From Halothece sp. MAG (GTDB lineage Bacteria > Cyanobacteriota > Cyanobacteriia > Cyanobacteriales > Rubidibacteraceae): DNA of 10,959 nucleotides. Below the pieces are notes generated by a model, which ran no database searches, was not told the origin of the DNA, and saw nothing but the letters and a program-made list of their open reading frames with translations. The stretch is taken from contig JAHEOB010000018.1 of assembly GCA_018610095.1 (NCBI GenBank), positions 1 to 10,959 on the forward strand, read 5' to 3'. The translations under genes were made by a program, and so were the position numbers. Each line of letters opens with the position of its first letter. The first letter of the stretch is position 1. Below are positions 1-5,316 of the stretch, one piece after another.

Positions 1-135
1 CAAATCCCTCAGCCAATGACCGCTACTCGCTCAAATTTGAAACTAATCTATCGCGGGATTCCCTATTATCGGAATCAGCCAGTGGCGACTCCTGCTCCTA
101 AACCTCAATTGGCACTTGAACCTCAATTAGCTTAG
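1..135 (+). CDS. C-terminal fragment of a DUF4278-like protein (partial, 5' end outside the window)
   Basis: Frame 1 is open from the first base to a TAG stop at 133-135 and encodes 44 residues. The stretch LKLIYRGIPYYRNQ (residues 14-27) matches the L-x-Y-R-G-x-x-Y signature of DUF4278, a short domain found in small proteins of cyanobacteria. It is followed by a Pro/Ala/Leu-rich tail containing two near-identical PQLALE/PQLA pieces, consistent with a low-complexity C-terminus. No function is established for DUF4278. The start lies upstream of the window, so length and domain number are unknown. The gene converges with the minus-strand coiled-coil gene ending at 346. The frame is short, so the call rests on the motif and on its placement before a stem-loop-rich spacer. 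Confidence 0.55.
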   Translation, partial: QIPQPMTATRSNLKLIYRGIPYYRNQPVATPAPKPQLALEPQLA

Positions 136-169
136 AGATTAGTTCGGTTATTATAGCTAAAACTGAAAA

Positions 170-184
170 CGCGATCGCGCTTTT
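170..184 (+). terminator. HIP1-centred hairpin with T-run, possible terminator
   Basis: The perfect palindrome CGCGATCGCG (170-179) contains a HIP1 octamer and is followed by CTTTT. As RNA it could fold into a 3-bp CGC/GCG stem with a GAUC loop and a short U-run, 35 bases after the upstream stop. The stem is very short, so termination is inferred from position and form only. Confidence 0.25.
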
Positions 185-197
185 GGAAAATACTCTA

Positions 198-226
198 TTA
201 ACACTCTTTAAATCAAAGAGTGTTAA
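198..226. repeat. Perfect 12-bp inverted repeat with 5-nt loop
   Basis: TTAACACTCTTT (198-209) pairs perfectly with AAAGAGTGTTAA (215-226) around the loop AAATC. It lies in the spacer between two convergent genes, so it may act as a bidirectional transcription stop or protect mRNA 3' ends. No T-run follows on either strand, so it is not a classical intrinsic terminator. Confidence 0.6.
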
Positions 227-264
227 AAATAACTGGCTTATAATATCAATTTTATAATTTTGGA

Positions 265-307
265 AATCTAAATGTATTAATTAGTTAGAAACTAATACAT
301 TTAGATT
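265..307. repeat. Perfect 15-bp inverted repeat with 13-nt loop
   Basis: AATCTAAATGTATTA (265-279) is exactly complementary to TAATACATTTAGATT (293-307). The loop contains ATTAG, which offers an alternative pairing with the CTAAT at 292-296. The structure begins 38 bases beyond the stop codon of the minus-strand coiled-coil gene. Likely roles are a 3'-end stem-loop for the convergent transcripts or a remnant of a small inverted-repeat element. It is AT-rich and lacks a flanking T-run. Confidence 0.6.
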
Positions 308-345
308 GTTGATTTGCATCCTTTTATTTTAGCCGCTAATCTTGA

Positions 346-1209
346 TTAGCGATAAGCTTGTTCTAAGATTTCGCGAACAATTCCGTTACTGCCAGTCCTG
401 CCAATAGAACGAATTTTTCCTTTTAATTGACCGGTTTTTTTAATCCTGTTGAGCTTGTTGCTTAAAGAATGTTGATTATAGGGAGTTACCATGAAAACTT
501 GATCGGCATCTTCAACAATGGACTGGATTTTGCCTAAATCAATCTCGCGATTATCGTTGGGAATAATCCTGCACTGCTTGAAGCCATATTCGTTTTCAAG
601 TTCATTTTTGACTCTTTCACAAGCCCGAGGATGACCGCCGATTAATGCCACTTTAACTTGATTAGAGGAGTGGCATTGATTTTTGTTAGCTGTTTTTAAG
701 CTTTGATTTTCTTCCTTAAGTTGCTTCACTTGCTCTTCTAACTGGATTCGGTATTGTTCTTTCTTTTTGTTGGTTTGCTCCAACTTTTCAATCTCTTCAC
801 AATATTCGTTTTCTTGTTGCTGAAACTGCTTTTCTCGGTTAGCTTTAGATTGAGCAACCTCATGGTATGCTTCTGTCAAAAATGTCTCCATTTGTTGGTA
901 GTCTTGTTGTAAATCGCGATAATTTTGCTTTTCTTGTTGGAGCCTAGTTTGTAGCTGGAAAAGTTCCTGGATTAAGGATTGCTCCCGTGCTTGGTAAAAT
1001 TCCTTTTGGGATTGAAGTAGCCCTTGAGCATGATTAAGTTTCTCATCTTTCTCTTGCGATTGTTGTTCTGCTTGCTCTTTGTCCTGCTTTAATTGATTAT
1101 TCCGGCGTGCTACAACAGCTAGGGACGCGATCGCGGATGTAGCTCCTGTAACAATAGCAACCCGCTGGATCCGATTAGCGTCTAAAATCGCTAACAGAGT
1201 CAGTAGAGT
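346..1209 (-). pseudogene. Membrane-anchored coiled-coil protein with C-terminal DUF2325-like domain, 5' end cut off by an IS element
   Basis: The minus-strand frame is open from the IS junction (about 1209) to a TAA at 346-348, roughly 287 codons. In order it encodes a hydrophobic stretch (TLLTLLAIL), a second one (VAIVTGATSAIASLAVV), then about 150 residues very rich in Gln, Glu and Lys that look like a long coiled coil. The C-terminal ~105 residues begin VALIGGHPRACERV, contain DADQVFMVTPYNQHS and end GSNGIVREILEQAYR. That domain resembles the Rossmann-like DUF2325 family (GG near the start, an AD-V segment, an H-S motif), but the match is from memory and distant. The only in-frame ATG is at 889-891, in the middle of the coiled coil and without a Shine-Dalgarno; it would give 181 residues. 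I see no in-frame GTG or TTG upstream. The gene therefore looks truncated rather than merely shorter. Confidence 0.6.
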
Positions 1210-1237
1210 TATTAATCCGTGCGCTAAATAGTTAACA
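1209..1237. repeat. Left terminal inverted repeat of the IS630-family element
   Basis: The sequence starts TTATTAATCCGTGC and ends AAATAGTTAACA. It is complementary to 2303-2331 with one block of three mismatches. Its outermost two or three bases belong to the target site rather than to the element. Confidence 0.8.
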
Positions 1238-2328
1238 TAGGGAAGTGGAGTACCGCAGTTTTCTGTATGCGATTAAAAGATGCTCGGAGCTTACCACCCC
1301 AAGCTCAACAAGCCCTTCGCAAAAGGGCAGTCATGGCAGTGATTGAGAAAAAGCGTTCTCAAGGGGAAGTCGCCCAAGAATTTGGAGTCACTCGTACAGC
1401 TGTTAATCAGTGGGTGCAACGCTACCGCCGTGGTGGCGAGACGGCTCTCAATGCTTGTCAGCAAGGTCGTCGTGAACATCCTACCTTGCAGCGATCGCAG
1501 GTAACAACAATTACTCGTCTGATTCGTGATTATGCACCAGAACAACTACAACTGCCATTTCCTCTGTGGACTCGACAAGCCGTATCTCACCTAATAGAAC
1601 AATACTGGGGAATTACTCTCTGCCAAACCACCATTGGTCGTTATTTACGTCATTGGGGACTCTCGCCACAGAAACCCGCTAAGCGAGCTAGGGAACAATG
1701 TCGTTTAACTGTTCAACAATGGTTAAGTTACGAATACCCAGCTATAGCTCAACGGGCGCAACAAGAAGGAGGGGAAATTCATTGGGGGGATGAAATGGGG
1801 CTACGTTCCGACCATCAAGCAGGGACTTGTTGGTCGGAGGTGGGTAAAACCCCAGTTGTGGAAGGAACTGGACAACGCTTCGGTTGTAACTTAATTTCTA
1901 CTCTTACCAATCGAGGAACTCTACGCTTTCAAGTGTTTCAGGGAGGATTTAATAGCGATGTCTTCTTGGAGTTTTTACGCCGCTTAATCCGCTCCACAAA
2001 AAACAAAGTGTTTTTAATTGTGGATCGTCACCCAGTACATCGTTCTCATAAGGTTCAACAATGGGTAGCCCAGCATCAGGATGAATTGGAACTGTTTTAT
2101 CTGCCACCCTACAGTCCAGAACAAAATCCCGATGAATTTTTGAATCAAGATATTAAGAGCAATGCCATGAGACGACAAAGACCCCGTAATCGTAATGAAC
2201 TCATGAAAATGGTTCGTTCTTATTTATACAAAATTCAGAAATGTCCCGAGCGTGTTAGTCGTTATTTTTGGGCTCGGTCAGTTCAATATGCTGGTCTCTA
2301 GGTGTTAACTATTTCCTGCACGGATTAA
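1212..2328 (+). mobile_element. IS630/Tc1-family insertion sequence, apparently complete
   Basis: Inverted repeats bound the transposase gene: 1209-1237 pairs with 2303-2331 at 26 of 29 positions, the three mismatches being consecutive (1223-1225 against 2315-2317). TA dinucleotides lie just outside (1210-1211 and 2329-2330), as expected for IS630/Tc1 elements, which duplicate a TA target. The exact ends are ambiguous because the palindromic TTAA or ATTAAT inside each end could also be the duplicated target. The element is about 1.1 kb and almost filled by one transposase frame. It sits in the 5' part of a minus-strand coiled-coil gene, which it interrupts. Confidence 0.85.
1267..2301 (+). 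CDS. IS630-family transposase (DDE)
   Basis: This 344-residue transposase is predicted to cut and paste its IS at TA dinucleotides. A helix-turn-helix of the Tc1/IS630 type covers about residues 30-55 (EVAQEFGVTRTAVNQWVQRY). The catalytic DDE triad is visible: D175 in HWGDEMG, D253 in FLIVDRHPVH and E290 in YSPEQNPDEF. A Pro-Tyr-Ser-Pro motif precedes the final acidic residue, as is usual for the family, although the common NPIE is NPDE here. The frame is uninterrupted and of normal length, and it needs no frameshift, unlike many relatives in which two overlapping frames are fused. The ATG at 1267 lies about 55 bases inside the left end. No good Shine-Dalgarno is present; GGAG occurs about 18 bases upstream. 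A HIP1 site within the gene (1491-1498) suggests long residence in HIP1-rich hosts. The element is probably still capable of moving. Confidence 0.93.
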   Translation: MRLKDARSLPPQAQQALRKRAVMAVIEKKRSQGEVAQEFGVTRTAVNQWVQRYRRGGETALNACQQGRREHPTLQRSQVTTITRLIRDYAPEQLQLPFPLWTRQAVSHLIEQYWGITLCQTTIGRYLRHWGLSPQKPAKRAREQCRLTVQQWLSYEYPAIAQRAQQEGGEIHWGDEMGLRSDHQAGTCWSEVGKTPVVEGTGQRFGCNLISTLTNRGTLRFQVFQGGFNSDVFLEFLRRLIRSTKNKVFLIVDRHPVHRSHKVQQWVAQHQDELELFYLPPYSPEQNPDEFLNQDIKSNAMRRQRPRNRNELMKMVRSYLYKIQKCPERVSRYFWARSVQYAGL

Positions 2329-2331
2329 TAA
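2303..2331. repeat. Right terminal inverted repeat of the IS630-family element
   Basis: It begins two bases after the transposase stop codon (2299-2301) and ends GCACGGATTAATAA. It mirrors 1209-1237 at 26 of 29 positions. Confidence 0.8.
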
Positions 2332-2413
2332 GCTTTCTTGAGAACAACCGAAGCGCGATCGCGCCTAAATGAGGTAACAAGCGAGGCAAACTAAGGCTGA
2401 AGTCATCTATCAT
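2331..2413 (-). pseudogene. Possible severed N-terminus of the IS-interrupted coiled-coil gene
   Basis: On the minus strand an ATG at 2413-2411 opens a frame reading MIDDFSLSLPRLLPHLG, then AIALRLFSRKL, up to the IS end. It then runs into the right inverted repeat and stops at 2309-2311. Its acidic start and the amphipathic/hydrophobic run look like a plausible N-terminus preceding the membrane segments on the far side of the IS. However, removing the IS plus one TA copy does not join the two frames: they are out of register by one base. Either an indel followed inactivation, or this piece is spurious. No Shine-Dalgarno is visible. The frame passes through a HIP1 palindrome at 2353-2364, read as AIA, a common coding use of HIP1. 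Confidence 0.3.
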
Positions 2414-2468
2414 TGTCAATAATTGGATTAAGACAAATACCACCAATACACAATAACTTTATCTGATC

Positions 2469-3305
2469 ATGATGACATTTAATCCTGAATATTCAAAGAA
2501 ACAATATAGTCCTAGAGATGCACTAGCTTTTGCGTTAGTGTCTCAACTCGCTTATGAGATTAAATATAAACAAAACTGGGAATATGTCAAATCAACTTTA
2601 GCAAAATGGGAATTTTCAGACTATACCATTTTTGACAAACGGTTGGGGTATAGGATTGATACTCAAGGATTTATCGCTTCAAATCAAAACCATATCATAA
2701 TTACCTTTTGCGGAAGCGAGTCCTCGGCTGATTGGTTAACTAACTTCATCAGTATTATTGATCCTGGGCCTTTTCCAAACACCTTCGTACATGAGGGGTT
2801 CCAAGATGCGATTTTTCCTGTTGTTATCAAAATTGCTCTTACTTTGCAGAAATACAATCCTGATCAAAATAAAAGCATTTGGATTACTGGCCATAGTTTA
2901 GGTGGCGCACTGGCTGTTTTACTAGGAGCAATGCTAATCGAAGATGACTTTCCAGTACAAGGAATATACACATTTGGAGCCCCTAGGGTAGGAGATCCAA
3001 ATTTTGCTCAATCTTTGGATCAGAAAATTAATGGGATTTTTTATCGTGTTGTTAATGAAGGGGATATTGTTCCTCATCTTCCTCCAAAATTTTTAGGATT
3101 TAATCATTCTGAAAAAGTCGTTCTTTTCCAATCTGATGGCACGCGCGTGGATAATGATATTAACACTTGGAAGGACTTTAGAGAGGATATCATTGCTTGG
3201 CTCTCTCATCTAGGTAAGAAAAATTTAGCGGTCAAAGCGTTTCATCAATTAGCTACTGAAAACGGTTACTTGCAAAAACTGGAACAAGATTTGAATCAGA
3301 AATAA
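2469..3305 (+). CDS. Class 3 lipase (Lipase_3 family alpha/beta hydrolase)
   Basis: This 278-residue protein is a predicted triacylglycerol lipase or related esterase. The nucleophile elbow GHSLGG (141-146) gives Ser143. The strand-turn VVNEGDIVPHLP gives Asp199 as the acid, and the YTFGAPRVGD segment (167-176) between them is typical of fungal-type class 3 lipases. The third catalytic residue is probably His259 (AFHQLATENGYL), by analogy with the H-x(n)-Y-L end of relatives. The oxyanion-side segment, normally FRGT, reads FCGS here (80-83) and is followed by a conserved DWLTNF. No signal peptide is evident, so the enzyme is probably cytoplasmic or associated with membrane lipid from inside. 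The start is either of two tandem ATGs (2469 or 2472), neither with a Shine-Dalgarno. Substrate cannot be told from the sequence. The gene appears monocistronic, with a terminator-like hairpin 36 bases after its stop. Confidence 0.85.
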   Translation: MMTFNPEYSKKQYSPRDALAFALVSQLAYEIKYKQNWEYVKSTLAKWEFSDYTIFDKRLGYRIDTQGFIASNQNHIIITFCGSESSADWLTNFISIIDPGPFPNTFVHEGFQDAIFPVVIKIALTLQKYNPDQNKSIWITGHSLGGALAVLLGAMLIEDDFPVQGIYTFGAPRVGDPNFAQSLDQKINGIFYRVVNEGDIVPHLPPKFLGFNHSEKVVLFQSDGTRVDNDINTWKDFREDIIAWLSHLGKKNLAVKAFHQLATENGYLQKLEQDLNQK

Positions 3306-3340
3306 TCTTTTTTTATAACAACTTTTAAATGATATTAGAT

Positions 3341-3358
3341 AGCGCGATCGCGCTTTTT
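3341..3358 (+). terminator. HIP1-centred hairpin plus T-run after the lipase gene
   Basis: The 14-bp palindrome AGCGCGATCGCGCT (3341-3354) is followed directly by TTTT. Folded as RNA it gives a 5-bp GC-rich stem (AGCGC/GCGCU) with a GAUC loop and a run of five U counting the last stem base. It lies 35 bases downstream of the lipase stop and is the best terminator candidate in the window. It contains a HIP1 octamer at 3344-3351. Confidence 0.45.
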
Positions 3359-3405
3359 CAATTACTAACAAAAATAACTGGCAAGGGCAAGCAGCTAGGA
3401 AAGGA

Positions 3406-3434
3406 TTGTTATTTATCTTAGCTGTTGATATGAT
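3406..3434 (+). promoter_or_regulatory. Candidate sigma-70-type promoter for the LRV-like membrane protein gene
   Basis: TTGTTA (3406-3411) and TATGAT (3429-3434) are spaced by 17 bp, matching the group 1 sigma consensus for -35 and -10 boxes. The start of transcription would be near 3441, leaving a leader of about 34 nt. A second TATGAT lies at 3438-3443. This is a motif match only. Confidence 0.4.
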
Positions 3435-3463
3435 TTATATGATTTTCGAGATAGATTGACAAA

Positions 3464-3469
3464 GAGGAG
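3464..3469 (+). promoter_or_regulatory. Strong Shine-Dalgarno before the ATG at 3475
   Basis: GAGGAG ends five bases before the ATG and fixes this start. It stands out because the other genes in the window have little or no Shine-Dalgarno, so this gene may be translated more strongly. Confidence 0.65.
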
Positions 3470-3474
3470 AAATA

Positions 3475-4404
3475 ATGAGACTCGGTTATATTGGTTATAT
3501 TGGTTTGGCAATTATAGGGGTAGGGTTAGGAATACTATTTACGAATGACAAGGGAATCGGAATTTTGATTCTAATTGTTGGTGTAGTGATGTTCCTGATA
3601 GATTTATTACTACTGGATAAAAGTCAACAAGGATCGGATCAACCATCTGCAACTTCGCAAGCGCAGGGATTGCCATCTCCCTCGAAAACTGCTGAAAATC
3701 CTTCAAAGGGCACGAAACAGCAATCACAACCATCAGAAACATTTCCAGAGCAATCTTCTGAACCAGACTTTACCTCCCTTGCGGAACCTGCTGAACAAGA
3801 AACATCGCAAGAACTTCCCAGCGTTTGGCAACAATCAGAGGCTGAAGAATCTTCCCAACAAATACCAGCTTCGGAAACTCCTACAGAGGAAACATCACAA
3901 CAACTTCCTAGCCCTTGGCAACAATCCGATACTGAGGAATCTTCGCAACCAACACCAGCTTCGGAAACTCCTACAGAAGAAACGTCACAAGAACTTCCTA
4001 GCCCTTGGCAAGAAAGCACTTCCGAGGAAATGTTACAAACCTCATCAATGGCTGCAGAGGAAGATAAACAGGAATCCTCAAGTGCTTCCCAAGAATCGGA
4101 AACGGATGTCGAACCAGCAGCAAAGGCTTCATCAACATCGTCTGATTCCCAAGAGGGGGTTGCAACAGCACGACTAACCCTTGAAGAGCGACAATCCGTT
4201 ATCATGCGTGCGGTTGCGGGGAATCCTGCTACCTCACAAAAGGTACTAAAAGAATTAGCAGAATCGGAAGATCAAGAAGTTCGCAAACGGGTTGCTTTTA
4301 ATAAAAGGACGCCTGTTGAAATCCTTGAAAAATTATCTCAAGATCAAGATCAAGAAGTCTCCAATAATGCTCAATCTAATCTCAGTTCACGAGACAATTC
4401 TTAA
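3475..4404 (+). CDS. Two-helix membrane protein with tandem-repeat Ser/Glu/Gln linker and C-terminal LRV-like repeats
   Basis: I do not recognise a named family for the whole 309-residue protein. Two hydrophobic helices lie near residues 5-22 and 28-47, forming a membrane hairpin. A long, disordered, Ser/Glu/Gln/Pro-rich linker follows (about 50-230). It includes a 30-residue repeat (ETSQ-LPS-WQQS-EESSQ-PASETPT) beginning at about residues 108, 138 and 168. The C-terminus (about 232-300) holds LTLEERQ, then AVAGNPATSQKVLKELA and VAFNKRTPVEILEKLS. Each has the form of a leucine-rich-repeat-variant (LRV) or HEAT-like unit: A-NP-T---VL--LA followed by D--EVR. Such domains usually mediate protein binding. 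I infer a membrane-tethered binding domain on a flexible stalk, with no enzymatic motif. The start is supported by a GAGGAG Shine-Dalgarno and a candidate promoter. Alternative-frame ORFs across the linker result from the low-complexity repeats. Confidence 0.8.
   Translation: MRLGYIGYIGLAIIGVGLGILFTNDKGIGILILIVGVVMFLIDLLLLDKSQQGSDQPSATSQAQGLPSPSKTAENPSKGTKQQSQPSETFPEQSSEPDFTSLAEPAEQETSQELPSVWQQSEAEESSQQIPASETPTEETSQQLPSPWQQSDTEESSQPTPASETPTEETSQELPSPWQESTSEEMLQTSSMAAEEDKQESSSASQESETDVEPAAKASSTSSDSQEGVATARLTLEERQSVIMRAVAGNPATSQKVLKELAESEDQEVRKRVAFNKRTPVEILEKLSQDQDQEVSNNAQSNLSSRDNS
3796..4035 (+). repeat. 90-bp in-frame tandem repeat, two full copies plus a partial third
   Basis: Copies start at 3796, 3886 and 3976, exactly 90 bases apart, each reading roughly GAAACATCACAAGAACTTCC at its start. 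Copies 1 and 2 are strongly similar throughout and end with the identical segment CCAGCTTCGGAAACTCCTAC. Copy 3 fades after about 45-60 bases. The repeat keeps frame and codes for 30 residues of the linker. Such repeats often change copy number by slippage or recombination, which would alter stalk length. Confidence 0.85.
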
Positions 4405-4443
4405 CCATTTGCTGTTTTGCAAAAAGATCAAAAAAATGCCATA

Positions 4444-4455
4444 GCGCGATCGCGC
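4444..4455. repeat. Extended HIP1 palindrome between genes
   Basis: GCGCGATCGCGC is a perfect 12-bp palindrome centred on HIP1 (4446-4453), 40 bases after the stop at 4404 and 52 bases before the ATG at 4507. It could fold to a 4-bp GCGC stem with a GATC loop, but no T-run follows, so termination is doubtful. Confidence 0.4.
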
Positions 4456-4506
4456 GCTTAGAATGTCCCTAAATCATTGTTATATCAAGCGAACGGAAAT
4501 ATTATC

Positions 4507-5190
4507 ATGATTAGAACAATTGGATTTTTAGGTTTTTGGCTTGCTTTGCTGATATATGCGTTTATCTTGGCTCCCCCTAATGATCCCAAGACATTTGAAT
4601 TAATTGAAAAATTATTATTTTTAGAAGTTGAAGATGTCAATCCACTCCTTATTTCCATTTTTAATTTAATGGGAATTTTACCGTTAATGTATGCCTCTTT
4701 ATTACTAATTGATGGTCAAGGACAAAAGTTATGGGCTTGGCTTTTTGTTATTTTATCCTTTGGGATTGGTGCATTTGCCATATTACCTTATCTTGCTTTT
4801 CGGAAACCCCATACCGAATGGTTAGGCCCCAAAAATTGGTTATTAAATATTTTAGATTCGCGGTTTTTAAACCTATGTTTTGCACTCAGTTTTCTGCTCA
4901 TTTTGATTCCGGGAGTGCTTAAAGGAGATTGGAATGATTTTATTGTACAGTGGCAAACAACCCGTTTTGTTAATGTAATGACAGTAGATTTTTGTGTATT
5001 GATTTTATTATTCCCTGCTTTATTACAAGATGATTTGAACCGTCGAAACCTGAATGACTCTCCGTTATTTAAAACCTTAATTTGGATTCCTTTAATTGGG
5101 CCATTAATTTATTTTAGTGTTCGTCCTTCTCTCCCAGAAACAGAAGGCATTTCAAGCCCAAGGAATCAACCCGATCAAGTTGTGGGATGA
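4507..5190 (+). CDS. Conserved six-helix membrane protein of unknown function
   Basis: The 227-residue protein has about six hydrophobic helices: IGFLGFWLALLIYAFIL near the N-terminus, LLISIFNLMGILPLMYASLLL, LWAWLFVILSFGIGAFAILPYL, LNLCFALSFLLILIPGVL, VMTVDFCVLILLFPALL and LIWIPLIGPLIYF. Conserved-looking polar points between them are the APPNDP loop after helix 1, LIDGQGQK after helix 2 and a DFCxLxLLFPALLxDD stretch at helix 5. From memory this resembles conserved integral membrane proteins of cyanobacteria (with plastid-side relatives), but I cannot name the family or give a function. The frame can be extended to a TTG at 4477. The ATG at 4507 is preferred because it starts just before the first helix and has GGAAA about seven bases upstream. 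The gene stands alone: 102 bp from its upstream neighbour and 126 bp from gcvT. Confidence 0.75.
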   Translation: MIRTIGFLGFWLALLIYAFILAPPNDPKTFELIEKLLFLEVEDVNPLLISIFNLMGILPLMYASLLLIDGQGQKLWAWLFVILSFGIGAFAILPYLAFRKPHTEWLGPKNWLLNILDSRFLNLCFALSFLLILIPGVLKGDWNDFIVQWQTTRFVNVMTVDFCVLILLFPALLQDDLNRRNLNDSPLFKTLIWIPLIGPLIYFSVRPSLPETEGISSPRNQPDQVVG

Positions 5191-5265
5191 TGGTGTTGGC
5201 ATTGGCTGAATCAGGGAATGATGAAAGTTATAGCAATCGAGTGGAGGGGAACAAGCAGCAATTCA

Positions 5266-5274
5266 TGATAAAAT
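5266..5274 (+). promoter_or_regulatory. Possible extended -10 element upstream of gcvT
   Basis: TGATAAAAT carries the TGn extension next to a TAAAAT -10-like box, 42 bases before the GTG start of gcvT. No convincing -35 box lies 17 bp upstream. I see no room for, nor the conserved core of, a glycine riboswitch in this 126-bp spacer. This is a weak motif call. Confidence 0.25.
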
Positions 5275-5316
5275 AAGAGTTCTAACCTAGCCAACAGTCA
5301 AGTTAAAACAATTATC

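Noticed and set aside
889..891. ATG as the true start of a 181-residue protein
   Set aside because: It lies within a continuous coiled coil whose frame stays open for about 106 more codons, and it lacks a Shine-Dalgarno; an IS-truncated gene explains this better.
3779..4177. Plus-strand ORF in another frame (132 aa, Asn/Arg/Leu-rich)
   Set aside because: Frame-shifted reading of the same low-complexity repeat, fully inside the larger gene with the strong Shine-Dalgarno.
3639..4205. Long minus-strand ORF (188 aa, Ser/Cys-rich) opposite the repeat-bearing gene
   Set aside because: It is the antisense shadow of the Ser/Glu/Gln-rich tandem repeat; its own repeats mirror the 90-bp units and it has no recognisable domain or start signal.
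4477..4506. TTG start extending the six-helix membrane protein by ten residues
   Set aside because: The added residues are not hydrophobic, and the ATG at 4507 lies directly before helix 1 with GGAAA upstream.
5191..5316. Glycine riboswitch upstream of gcvT
   Set aside because: The 126-bp spacer shows no recognisable aptamer core or terminator stem; only a weak extended -10 box is seen.
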